Part shown: positions 34,548 to 43,078 of the stretch, piece after piece
How the letters are laid out: the number at the start of each line of letters is the position of its first letter
How positions within the stretch are numbered: the stretch's first letter is position 1
Assembly: GCF_003627955.1 (NCBI RefSeq)
Contig: NZ_RBWS01000028.1
Location: forward strand, 1 to 64,000
Reading direction: 5' to 3'
Origin: Sphingobacterium puteale
GTDB taxonomy: Bacteria; Bacteroidota; Bacteroidia; Sphingobacteriales; Sphingobacteriaceae
DNA: 64,000 nt
Made by a program: the position numbers and the translations under genes
The notes under the pieces: model-generated
Databases searched by the model: none
What the model was told of the DNA's origin: nothing
What the model saw: only the letters and a program-made list of their open reading frames with translations

Positions 34548-35735
34548 ATGAAATCAGTTTATTTGAATAAGGGTAAAGATAAGGCTGCTTGGCAATTGCA
34601 TCCTTGGGTATTTTCGGGAGCAATTAAATCATTGTCCGATAAGATAGAAGATGGCGAAGTTGTTGGTGTATACAATGCGGAGCGTGAGTTTATTGCATAC
34701 GGATTGTTTCACAATAGCTCCCGGGTAGCGATTCGTTTATTGGAATGGAATCCACAAGCTCAGATTGATGCGGATTGGTGGCGCAGCCGTATTCAAAAGG
34801 CGGTGATAGCTAGACAACATTTGCTGCAGGAAGGCATTACCAATACCGTTCGTTTGATTTTTGCCGAGGCAGACTTTCTTCCTGGATTAATCGTGGATAA
34901 ATATGCTGATTTTATTTCTATTCAGATTCATTCTGTGGGAGTAGAAAAAGTTAAAGATATCGTTATTTCGGAGCTAAATACGCTGTTAAATCCTACTGGA
35001 ATCTATGAACGCAGTGATCTGAAATCTCGTGAACATGAGGGCTTACCTGATACCAATGGTCTTTTGTCGGGGGCGATGCCGCCTGAATTTGTAGACGTCA
35101 TCGAAAATGGTCTTCATTATAAAGTAAATATTATTGACGGTCAAAAGTCAGGATTTTACTGTGACCAGCGGGAAAATAGATTGTTGACCGCACAATATGT
35201 TGCTGATAAACGTGTATTGGATTGTTTCTGCTATTCTGGTGGGTTCACGTTGAACAGCTTAAAAGCTGGAGCAAGTCAAGTCGTGTCGGTGGATAGTTCA
35301 TCATTGGCCATTGAAACGCTGGAAAAAAATGTCGTCGAAAACGGATTTGAGCCAAACCGGCATAAAGCAATATTGTCAGACGTCAATAAGCAATTGCGCA
35401 AATTTATAGATGAAGGGGAAAAATTTGATTTGATCGTTCTGGATCCACCTAAATATGCGCCTTCGCGATCGGCTTTGGAGCGTGCCTCACGTGCTTATAA
35501 AGATTTAAACCGTCGGGGTTTAATGCTGTTGAATAGCGGTGGATTATTAGCCACTTTCTCTTGTTCCGGCGCAATGGATATGGATACATTTAAGCAGGTG
35601 CTTGCCTGGGCAGCCTTGGATGCAGGCAAAGAAATACAATTTATTCGACAATTCCATCAGCCTGAGGACCATCCTGTACGGGCTTCCTTTCCTGAAGGTG
35701 AATACCTCAAAGGATTGTTGGTACGCATAATATAG
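34548..35735 (+). CDS. RlmI-like 23S rRNA methyltransferase (PUA + class I MTase)
   Basis: 395 aa. The N-terminal PUA-like domain starts VYLNKGKDKAAWQLHPWVFSG and is followed by an EEHEA-type middle region, then a Rossmann methyltransferase with VLDCFCYSGGFTLNSLKAGA (SAM site) and LIVLDPPKYAPSR (catalytic DPPxxxPS-like motif). The architecture is that of E. coli RlmI, which makes m5C in 23S rRNA. The target base is inferred from the family. Confidence 0.9.
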   Translation: MKSVYLNKGKDKAAWQLHPWVFSGAIKSLSDKIEDGEVVGVYNAEREFIAYGLFHNSSRVAIRLLEWNPQAQIDADWWRSRIQKAVIARQHLLQEGITNTVRLIFAEADFLPGLIVDKYADFISIQIHSVGVEKVKDIVISELNTLLNPTGIYERSDLKSREHEGLPDTNGLLSGAMPPEFVDVIENGLHYKVNIIDGQKSGFYCDQRENRLLTAQYVADKRVLDCFCYSGGFTLNSLKAGASQVVSVDSSSLAIETLEKNVVENGFEPNRHKAILSDVNKQLRKFIDEGEKFDLIVLDPPKYAPSRSALERASRAYKDLNRRGLMLLNSGGLLATFSCSGAMDMDTFKQVLAWAALDAGKEIQFIRQFHQPEDHPVRASFPEGEYLKGLLVRII

Positions 35736-35794
35736 ATAAATGCAGATATACAGGGTTGATTTGATAAATCGACCTTTTTAATTTAAGCGAAATC

Positions 35795-36991
35795 ATGATC
35801 AAAGAAAAAGAAACCAGACCTATTTTTTCTATTTTGTTTGCCGTGAGCATGGTGCACCTGCTGAATGACCTTATTCAGGCTGTAATTCCTGCTACCTACC
35901 CTTTATTAAAAGAAGAGCACCACCTGAGTTTTTCACAGGTAGGGATGATTACACTGGTGTATCAGATTGCTGCGTCAATTTTTCAACCTGTTGTAGGCTC
36001 TTTTACTGATAAGCGTCCGGTGCCATACTCACAGATTATCGGTATGTCCTTTTCCCTTGTGGGCATGTTGCTGTTTTCCCAAGCGCATACTTATGCATGG
36101 ATCTTGTTTTCCGTTTTCCTGGTAGGTATCGGTTCCTCGATCTTCCATCCTGAATCTTCGCGCGTAGCCTATATGGCTTCGGGCGGTAGAAGGAGTATGG
36201 CGCAATCTATATTTCAGATAGGCGGAAATGCAGGTACAGCTTTGGCACCTATTATCGTTGCTTTTCTGGTATTACCTCGCGGTCAGCAGGCCATTGCCTG
36301 GATGTGTTTATTTACAATTGTTGGTCAGTTTATCTCCTACTATATTGGTACTTGGTATAAACGTAGGCTTGCAAATGTTTCCAGAACGACAAAAAGAATT
36401 ATTCGTGTACCGGATCTACCCAATTCACGTATTGTTACTACCGTTTTTATTCTATTGTTATTAATCGTGTCAAAGTATTTCTACATCGCCAGTATTACAA
36501 ACTATTTCCAGTTTTACACCATGAAAAAATTTGGGATTAATGAAGTTGAAGCACAGGTATATCTGTTTTATTTTCTGATAGCTGTTGCGGTTGGTACGTT
36601 GCTGGGTGGAGCGTTCGGGGATCGTTTTGGACGGAAGTATGTGATTTGGTTCTCGGTTTTAGGCGTGGCCCCCTTTGCATTGGCTTTACCCTATGTTGGT
36701 CTCACGATGACTGGAATACTGATTGTCATTATCGGATTGATATTATCTTCAGCCTTTCCGGCCATTATTGTCTATGCGCAGGAATTATTGCCTAAAAAGC
36801 TAGGAATGGTTTCAGGGCTATTTTATGGTTTTGCATTCGGCATGGGCGGGATAGGATCTGCCGTTCTCGGTTGGCAGGCGGATCATACCTCCATCGGGTT
36901 TATTTATCACCTGTGTTCATATTTACCCTTGATAGGCATCGTTGCTTATTTTCTTCCGGATTTACAAAAGACGCCTTATAAAGAGATTTAG
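35795..36991 (+). CDS. MFS transporter, fosmidomycin-resistance (Fsr) family
   Basis: 398-aa protein with about 12 membrane helices. The N-terminal block MVHLLNDLIQAVIPATYPLL, the loop motif GSFTDKRPVPY and the helix GIGSSIFHPESSRVAYMASG are characteristic of Fsr-type drug/H+ antiporters. It is preceded by the methyltransferase gene with a 59-nt gap. Substrate in this organism unknown. Confidence 0.88.
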   Translation: MIKEKETRPIFSILFAVSMVHLLNDLIQAVIPATYPLLKEEHHLSFSQVGMITLVYQIAASIFQPVVGSFTDKRPVPYSQIIGMSFSLVGMLLFSQAHTYAWILFSVFLVGIGSSIFHPESSRVAYMASGGRRSMAQSIFQIGGNAGTALAPIIVAFLVLPRGQQAIAWMCLFTIVGQFISYYIGTWYKRRLANVSRTTKRIIRVPDLPNSRIVTTVFILLLLIVSKYFYIASITNYFQFYTMKKFGINEVEAQVYLFYFLIAVAVGTLLGGAFGDRFGRKYVIWFSVLGVAPFALALPYVGLTMTGILIVIIGLILSSAFPAIIVYAQELLPKKLGMVSGLFYGFAFGMGGIGSAVLGWQADHTSIGFIYHLCSYLPLIGIVAYFLPDLQKTPYKEI

Positions 36992-37011
36992 CATGCGATT
37001 TATTAATAAAT

Positions 37012-37053
37012 GGGAGGGCGGATATTGTCAAAATATCCACCCTCTCGTTTTTT
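37012..37053. terminator. terminator between MFS and SGNH genes
   Basis: 12-pair stem (GAGGG + GGATATT with AATATCC + CCCTC, one mismatch) and a seven-T run. It serves the plus-strand MFS gene and touches the end of the convergent SGNH gene. Confidence 0.75.
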
Positions 37054-37814
37054 TATTTGATGCAATCCATCCATGCTGCGGCCATCATTTGTGCTCCCGC
37101 TAGCGTAGGGTGTACACCATCCGCTGCCCAATAGGCACCTGGAGCTGTCTTTTGTGCGTTATCAAAGATTTTCTGATAGGGAAGGAGTATCGCATTGAAT
37201 TCTTTTGCGATTTCACGTGCACTCTCCTGATAGGCTAGAAATTTAGGATACCAGGCATCTGTGATATGGCCAACCCCTTTTACGGCAAAAGGTTCTCCAA
37301 TAATCAGTTTGACATTCGGAAGTTTCTGCAAGGTTTCCTGCAACAATTGTTGGTATTGGGATTTATATTCTTCAACAGTTGTTTTGGCTCCGCGGTCTAT
37401 GGTTCGCCAGAAATCATTTACACCGATTAAGATACTTAATACGGTTGGTTTGATTGCTAAAGTATCCTCAGCCCAGCGTTTTTGAAGGTCGGGAACACGA
37501 TTGCCACTGATTCCGGTATTGTAAATTTTTAGATTCTTTGCGGCATATTTATTCAATAGTTCGCTTGCGGCCAATAAAGCATAACCGCGACCCAAGGCGT
37601 TGGTGTCATTGGCTTTTCTGTTATCCCTATCGCGGCCCACATCCGTAATGGAGTCACCCTGAAATAGGATGACGTCTCCATCATTCAAACTTATTTTTGA
37701 AGATTTGAAGCTTTCTCCATAGGCGTAAGCTTCGTTGCCCAATAAATTAGCACCGGTCAAAAGACCGGCACCAATTATGCTTTTTTTGATAAATGATCTG
37801 CGGTTTGTGCTCAT
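37053..37814 (-). CDS. SGNH/GDSL hydrolase with twin-arginine signal
   Basis: 253-aa predicted secreted esterase. The N-terminus NRRSFIKKSIIGAGLLTGAN is a Tat signal, with NEAYA as the likely cleavage site. Block I is FQGDSITDVGRD (nucleophile Ser), block II Gly in NTGISGNRV, block III SILIGVNDFW, and block V DGVHPTLAG (Asp and His). All catalytic residues are present. It probably deacetylates polysaccharide or a wall polymer. The substrate cannot be seen from sequence. Confidence 0.88.
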   Translation of the reverse strand: MSTNRRSFIKKSIIGAGLLTGANLLGNEAYAYGESFKSSKISLNDGDVILFQGDSITDVGRDRDNRKANDTNALGRGYALLAASELLNKYAAKNLKIYNTGISGNRVPDLQKRWAEDTLAIKPTVLSILIGVNDFWRTIDRGAKTTVEEYKSQYQQLLQETLQKLPNVKLIIGEPFAVKGVGHITDAWYPKFLAYQESAREIAKEFNAILLPYQKIFDNAQKTAPGAYWAADGVHPTLAGAQMMAAAWMDCIK

Positions 37815-37840
37815 TATTAGGTTTTTGTTATGCTTTAAAG

Positions 37841-39037
37841 TTACATACTTTTAGCATATTTTTCCAAACCTTTTACAATGATGTTACAGGCTTTTTCTAT
37901 TTCAGCTTCGGTAATGGTTAACGGTGGGGCTACACGAAGTGCCGTTTCACAATGAAGGTACCAGTCGATCATCACTCCCTGTTCAGCACAATACTTACTC
38001 ACACTATAGACTTGCTCAAAGCTGTCCAATTGTAAGCACATCATAAGTCCCAGCCCACGGATTTCTTTGATTGCCGGATGACTGAGTTTTTCCCGAAAGA
38101 AATTGGCTTTATAAGCCACTTGTTCTACCAGCTTCTCTGATTTAATTACAGCAAGCGATGCACGTGCCGCGGCGCAACTTACAGGATGGCCTCCGAAGGT
38201 CGTAATATGGCCCAACATGGGGTTGTCTTTGATGACGTCCATCACCTCTTTGGCGGCAACGAAAGCACCCAAAGGCATGCCTCCTCCAATGCCTTTCGCC
38301 AACATGAGGATATCCGGCACTATACCAAAATGCTCAAACGCAAATAACTTGCCCGTGCGGCCAAAGCCTGTCTGGATTTCATCAAATATGAGCAGTGTGC
38401 CTGTCTCATCGCAACGTTTTTTTACAGCTTGTATATAGGCTATATCAGGAACTCTGACACCGGCTTCTCCTTGAATGGCTTCTAGGATGACGGCAGCAGT
38501 TTTATCTGTAATATTCGCTAAATCCTCGGGATCATTAAATGTAATAAAGTCTATTTCCGGAAGGAGTGGGGCATAAGCCTGACGGTATTCATCATTCCCG
38601 ATAAGGCTAAGGGCACCTTGTGTACTACCATGATAAGCCTTCTTGGCTGCGATAATTTGCCTTCGTCCGGTATACTTCTTCGCTATTTTCATAGACCCTT
38701 CTACAGCTTCTGCACCACTGTTGGTCAGGTATACCGATTGAAAATTTGGAGGTAATTCCGCCAATAACTCTGTTGCAAACTGGACTTGTGGCGCTTGTAT
38801 AAATTCACCATAGACCGTGACATGCAGATATTGGTCGAGTTGAGCCTTTATTGCCTCGAGCACTTTGGGGTGGCGATGCCCGATATTACTCACATTAAAT
38901 CCGGAGACAAGATCCATATATTCTTCTCCATTGGGGCCATATAGGTAAACACCTTCGGCTTTAACCACTTCAATCAATCTAGGTGAGCTAGAGGTCTGAG
39001 CGGTGTTCATTAAAAATAATTCTCTGTTGCTTAACAT
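37841..39037 (-). CDS. class III aminotransferase (ornithine/acetylornithine-like)
   Basis: 398-aa PLP enzyme. Cofactor motifs are the TNSGAEAVEGSMKIA block, IFDEIQTGFGRTGKLFAFEHFGI and the PLP-binding Lys in MLAKGIGGGMPLGAFV, with TTFGGHPVSCAAA. It matches acetylornithine/ornithine/4-aminobutyrate aminotransferases. No arginine or GABA genes adjoin it, so the substrate is undecided. An alternative start lies at MNTAQTSSSP. Confidence 0.85.
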   Translation of the reverse strand: MLSNRELFLMNTAQTSSSPRLIEVVKAEGVYLYGPNGEEYMDLVSGFNVSNIGHRHPKVLEAIKAQLDQYLHVTVYGEFIQAPQVQFATELLAELPPNFQSVYLTNSGAEAVEGSMKIAKKYTGRRQIIAAKKAYHGSTQGALSLIGNDEYRQAYAPLLPEIDFITFNDPEDLANITDKTAAVILEAIQGEAGVRVPDIAYIQAVKKRCDETGTLLIFDEIQTGFGRTGKLFAFEHFGIVPDILMLAKGIGGGMPLGAFVAAKEVMDVIKDNPMLGHITTFGGHPVSCAAARASLAVIKSEKLVEQVAYKANFFREKLSHPAIKEIRGLGLMMCLQLDSFEQVYSVSKYCAEQGVMIDWYLHCETALRVAPPLTITEAEIEKACNIIVKGLEKYAKSM

Positions 39038-39051
39038 GATTTTACAAATGT

Positions 39052-39096
39052 CCGAAAATAAAAAAGAAGTCTTTAAGACTTCTTTTTTATTTTCGG
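39052..39096 (-). terminator. terminator of the sigma-factor operon
   Basis: 22-bp perfect inverted repeat around one central base (CCGAAAAT...ATTTTCGG, core AAGAAGTCTT/AAGACTTCTT), 2 nt past the operon's last stop codon. It lies within 60 nt upstream of the next minus-strand gene, insulating the aminotransferase from it. Confidence 0.85.
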
Positions 39097-39098
39097 GA

Positions 39099-39518
39099 TT
39101 ACCTTCCTCTATTTTTTAAAGATTTATAGAGATGTTCCCTGAACTCCTGCTCTACTTCAAAGAATTGCGATGCTCGGGCATTGCCTATTACTTTGGCAAA
39201 TTTTGCACGGTACTCTTTCTTTATCTGTACCTCTTTGGCATCATACTGTAATACATCCCTCGATCCACCTCTAAAACTGTTTTTAGGAGCACCATTTAAT
39301 TTTTCTTTCCGGATATCCCATAATGTTTGGCTATATTCATTATAGAGCGGAAAAAATTGCTGTGCTTCTTTCGGAGTCAAATCTAGTTCTTTAGTGATGT
39401 AAGCTATTTTTTCATTTTCAATAGCTTGGAAACGATTTTTGTCTTGTGCAAAGCCCAAGGCAATAGAAAATATACTAAAGAACAATGTTATCCATATGTA
39501 TTTTTTGTTGAACATCAT
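39099..39518 (-). CDS. exported Spy/CpxP-like helical protein
   Basis: 139 aa with a signal peptide (SIALGFAQ) and an all-helical mature part. The stretch FQAIENEKIAYITKELDLTPKEAQQFFPLYNEYSQTL resembles LTxxQ-type periplasmic stress proteins. Its start overlaps the stop of the repeat protein gene (TAATG), so they are coupled. It is probably the periplasmic arm of the sigma-factor stress system, by analogy with CpxP or RseB. Confidence 0.72.
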   Translation of the reverse strand: MMFNKKYIWITLFFSIFSIALGFAQDKNRFQAIENEKIAYITKELDLTPKEAQQFFPLYNEYSQTLWDIRKEKLNGAPKNSFRGGSRDVLQYDAKEVQIKKEYRAKFAKVIGNARASQFFEVEQEFREHLYKSLKNRGR

Positions 39519-40486
39519 TATAAGGTATAGTTTAGATAATCTTCTATCTCTTGTTTAGATATATTAGTGCCAAATCCTTTTGTCGGAAGATTTGTTTCAT
39601 CCGTATATTGGGACATATATATAATGTCATCTCCTGAAGCAGAAGCAGAAAGATAATTAATAATTTCCTGCTTTGGTATTTCAGATAAATGTTGACTCAA
39701 CTGTTCTTCGGCTAATTTATCTTGCTCTTGAGTAAAAGCATTTTGTTGCTGGTATTGGTATCCCCAATACCCCCCAAGGGCTAACATAGCTGTGAACGAT
39801 GCTGCTACGGTATATCTAGCATACCATTTTTTTTGTTTCCCTAAGTGACGGATAGGCGTTGAATCTCTTTCTTGTTCAGCTTCCTGAATAGCTCCAATAA
39901 TCTTATCTGAAAGATTATCAAAATAATGAGAGGGAATATCAAAACCTGCTGCAGGAATGGCATCTTTTAATTTTTCTTCAGTAACACGGGCTAAAATACT
40001 TGCTTCAAGATCTGAATAATAATTTACAGGAACAGCAAAGCCTTCTGTTGAAACAATATCCTTTAATTCTGCTTCCGCAATGTCTGTAGTGATATTTTGC
40101 TCAAGCGTTTGAAAATAACCTGTTGGCACTGTAAATCCATCCGATTGGATTTTTTCTTTTAAGTTTTCTTCTGAAATTCGATGAAAGATATCTTCTGTTA
40201 ATATCCCAGCATATTGTTCAGGAATAGTAAAGCCCTCCAAAGCGACCTTGTTTTTGAGGGAATCCTCCGCTATTTTGCTCAGCACGAGATCTGGGAGTGA
40301 ATCAAAGTATCCTTCAGGAACCTCAAATACAGATTCATCCTTGCATTCCATCCACTTGACTTGCCCTATTATTTTAGATTCTAAATCACTGAAATAATTT
40401 TCAGGCAAGGCAAAAGGATTTTTACGCAATGATTCTGGAAGATGATTAAACTCCAGCCCATCATGATATGTGCTATTTTCCTTCAT
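39518..40486 (-). CDS. putative anti-sigma factor with six 32-residue repeats
   Basis: 322 aa. The N-terminal cytoplasmic 200 residues hold six copies of a motif of the form GFxVPxxYFxxLexxI; the invariant Pro falls at residues 28, 57, 89, 121, 153 and 185 (spacing 29, then exactly 32 four times). A single membrane helix follows at about 222-243, then an acidic periplasmic tail. It sits in the anti-sigma position just after the ECF sigma gene. Similar single PFxVPxxYF elements occur in Bacteroidota proteins; six tandem copies is unusual. Anti-sigma activity is inferred from position and topology. Confidence 0.7.
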   Translation of the reverse strand: MKENSTYHDGLEFNHLPESLRKNPFALPENYFSDLESKIIGQVKWMECKDESVFEVPEGYFDSLPDLVLSKIAEDSLKNKVALEGFTIPEQYAGILTEDIFHRISEENLKEKIQSDGFTVPTGYFQTLEQNITTDIAEAELKDIVSTEGFAVPVNYYSDLEASILARVTEEKLKDAIPAAGFDIPSHYFDNLSDKIIGAIQEAEQERDSTPIRHLGKQKKWYARYTVAASFTAMLALGGYWGYQYQQQNAFTQEQDKLAEEQLSQHLSEIPKQEIINYLSASASGDDIIYMSQYTDETNLPTKGFGTNISKQEIEDYLNYTL

Positions 40487-40519
40487 AGTATCTATTAGAG
40501 CCTATTTGCGCTAAAAGGT

Positions 40520-41065
40520 TTAATCGTGGTTGTTAAAAAAAGACTCTATTTTTTTTACGGCCAAATGATAGGAAGCTTTTAATGCTCCAACACTTGTACC
40601 CAGTACTTCAGAAATTTCCTCATACTTCATATCTTCAAAATATTTCATGTTGAAAACCAATTTCTGTTTCTCGGGCAATGTCAATAAAGCCTGTTGCAAT
40701 TTCATTTGCGCTTTGTCGCCATTAAAGTAATTGCCATCAGCAAGTGTTTCTGCTAAATAAGCAGTCGTGTCGTCGTCCAACGACACGTTCTGCTTTTGCT
40801 TTTTTTTATTTAAGAATGTAATACATTCATTTGTAGCGATCCGATATAGCCAGGTATACAATTGTGAATCTTCACGGAAGTTTCCAAGGTTCTTCCATAC
40901 TTTGACGAAAATATCCTGCACCACATCATCTGCATCGTCATGATCGATGACCATTCTTCGCACATGCCAATAAATCTTTTGTTGATATTTTTTCAACAAT
41001 AAACGGAAAGCTTCTTCTCGCGTACTTTCTTCAGCGAATTTTGCTATAATTAAAGCGTCATCCAT
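40520..41065 (-). CDS. ECF-type RNA polymerase sigma factor
   Basis: 181 aa. Region 2 contains DADDVVQDIFVKVWKNL and LYTWLYRIATNECITFLNKKK. Region 4 has LPEKQKLVFNMKYFEDMKYEEISEVLGTSVGALKASYHLAVKKI. It heads a three-gene operon: sigma, the repeat membrane protein 33 nt downstream, and the periplasmic helical protein. It probably directs an envelope-stress regulon, by context. Confidence 0.93.
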   Translation of the reverse strand: MDDALIIAKFAEESTREEAFRLLLKKYQQKIYWHVRRMVIDHDDADDVVQDIFVKVWKNLGNFREDSQLYTWLYRIATNECITFLNKKKQKQNVSLDDDTTAYLAETLADGNYFNGDKAQMKLQQALLTLPEKQKLVFNMKYFEDMKYEEISEVLGTSVGALKASYHLAVKKIESFFNNHD

Positions 41066-41086
41066 ATATTGACCTGTGTAGTTTTC

Positions 41087-42040
41087 TTATTTTCTATTGA
41101 TTGCCTTTTGAGCAGCAGCAACAATAGCGTCAGCGTTTAAACCATATTTCTCCATAAGTTGTGCTGGAGTACCGGATTCTCCAAAGCTGTCATTTACGGC
41201 TACATACTCTTGTGGGCTAGGTAATTCTTTTGCTAATACCTGTGCAACGCTATCGCCCAATCCGCCTAGACGGTTGTGTTCTTCAGCAGTCACGACACAT
41301 TTTGTTTTTGCAACAGATTTCAAGATCGCTTCCTCATCCAACGGTTTGATGGTATGGATATTGATGATCTCGGCACTGATACCCAATTCAGCCAATTTTT
41401 CACCTGCTTGAATGGCTTCCCATACCAAGTGGCCTGTAGCGATAATGGTTACATCTGTACCTTCATTTAATAAGATTGCTTTTCCGATGACAAATTCCTG
41501 GTCCGCAGGTGTGAAATTAGGAACTACCGGACGGCCAAAACGTAAATAAACCGGACCTTCAAATTTTGCTGCCGCAATAGTAGCCGCTTTTGTTTGATTG
41601 AAGTCACAAGGGTTAATTACAGTCATTCCGGGTAACATTTTCATTAATCCAATGTCTTCCAAAATTTGGTGTGTTGCACCATCTTCACCTAAGGTTAATC
41701 CCGCATGGGAAGCGGCAATTTTTACATTCTTACCTGAATATGCAATAGATTGACGGATTTGGTCATAAACGCGACCTGTAGAGAAGTTGGCAAATGTACC
41801 TGTGAAAGGAACTTTACCACCAATAGTAAGTCCAGCAGCGATACCCATCATGTTTGCCTCAGCAATACCGATTTGGAAAAAGCGCTCTGGGAATTCTTTG
41901 ATAAAATCGTTCATTTTCAATGATCCGATCAAATCAGCACATAATGCTACCACATTTTCGTTTTGTTTTCCAGCTTCCAATAAGCCAGCTCCAAAACCTG
42001 AACGTGTATCTTTTGACTCTGTGTAAGTATATTTTTTCAT
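41087..42040 (-). CDS. transketolase, C-terminal subunit
   Basis: 317 aa carrying the pyrimidine-binding and C-terminal domains of a split transketolase. Motifs are LCADLIGSLKMNDF, QIGIAEANMMGIAAGLTIGG, SHAGLTLGEDGATHQ and TAEEHNRLGGLGDSVA. It follows the N-terminal subunit gene after 2 nt. Both parts are needed for the thiamine-diphosphate-dependent ketol transfer of the pentose phosphate pathway. Confidence 0.93.
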   Translation of the reverse strand: MKKYTYTESKDTRSGFGAGLLEAGKQNENVVALCADLIGSLKMNDFIKEFPERFFQIGIAEANMMGIAAGLTIGGKVPFTGTFANFSTGRVYDQIRQSIAYSGKNVKIAASHAGLTLGEDGATHQILEDIGLMKMLPGMTVINPCDFNQTKAATIAAAKFEGPVYLRFGRPVVPNFTPADQEFVIGKAILLNEGTDVTIIATGHLVWEAIQAGEKLAELGISAEIINIHTIKPLDEEAILKSVAKTKCVVTAEEHNRLGGLGDSVAQVLAKELPSPQEYVAVNDSFGESGTPAQLMEKYGLNADAIVAAAQKAINRK

Positions 42041-42042
42041 TT

Positions 42043-42888
42043 CTAGTAATCTCCTAAAGTTTCAGTAAGTTGATTCAATGCCGACGCCAATTGTTCGTCA
42101 TTTGGAGCAACACCGTGCCATTTATGAGAACCCATCATGAAATCAACACCTTTTCCCATCTCTGTGTGCAATAAGATAACAACAGGTTTACCTTTTCCAG
42201 TACGTGATTTTGCTTCTTCTAAGCCAGCAACTACCGAAGCCATATCGTTTCCTTTAGTCACTTCCATCACATCCCAGCCAAAAGCTTCCCATTTAGCACG
42301 AAGATCGCCTAATGACAGTACCTGATCTGTAGATCCATCGATCTGTGCATTATTGTAATCAACTGTAGCAATCAAGTTGTCAATTTTGTTGTGCGGTGCA
42401 TACATTGCAGCTTCCCAAACTTGGCCTTCCTGCAATTCACCATCCCCCATTAATACATAAACTAGATTATTGTCTTTATTCAATCTTTTTGCCTGTGCAG
42501 CTCCAATAGCAACAGATAGTCCCTGACCCAAAGATCCCGACGCAATACGGATGCCCGGAAGGCCTTCGTGTGTCGTTGGGTGACCTTGAAGTCTAGAATT
42601 GATTTTTCTGAATGTTGCCAGTTCGTTTACTTCAAAATACCCCGCACGTGCCAATGTACTGTAAAATACAGGTGAAATGTGTCCGTTTGACAAGAAGAAT
42701 AAATCTTCACCTTTTCCGTCCATATCAAAGGAAGGATTACGTTTCATTGCATTGAAATAAAGCGCCACAAAGTAATCTGTACAACCTAATGAACCACCTG
42801 GGTGTCCTGATTGACAAGCGTGTACCATACGTACGATATCACGTCTTACTTGTGATGCAATTTGTTCTAGTTTGTTAATATCTGCACT
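42043..42888 (-). CDS. transketolase, N-terminal (ThDP-binding) subunit
   Basis: 281 aa, equal to the N-terminal third of classical transketolase. Visible are SGHPGGSLGCTDYFVALYF, GSLGQGLSVAIGAAQAKRL and the ThDP/Mg motif GDGELQEGQVWEAAMYA with DYNNAQIDG. The ATG at 42888 (MSADINKL) is preferred; an in-frame ATG at 42909 adds seven residues. Confidence 0.93.
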   Translation of the reverse strand, partial: SADINKLEQIASQVRRDIVRMVHACQSGHPGGSLGCTDYFVALYFNAMKRNPSFDMDGKGEDLFFLSNGHISPVFYSTLARAGYFEVNELATFRKINSRLQGHPTTHEGLPGIRIASGSLGQGLSVAIGAAQAKRLNKDNNLVYVLMGDGELQEGQVWEAAMYAPHNKIDNLIATVDYNNAQIDGSTDQVLSLGDLRAKWEAFGWDVMEVTKGNDMASVVAGLEEAKSRTGKGKPVVILLHTEMGKGVDFMMGSHKWHGVAPNDEQLASALNQLTETLGDY

Positions 42889-43078
42889 CATTTTTTTTGT
42901 TGGTTTCACAATTGGTCGTAAAGTTAACTATTTTTAAGCTAGATGCTTGTTAAAAAGTGAATTTCTTTATTTTGATAAGCCTGCAGCCTGTGAACTGCCT
43001 CCATTTTAACTTTTGACTTTTTAATGTTGACTTTTTTGTACCTTGCTTTTAATTATAAGACCCACAATTTTCAAGATA

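Noticed and set aside
41087..42888. Transketolase genes as a frameshifted single gene
   Set aside because: Both parts have proper starts, stops and complete domains; the split form is a known arrangement.
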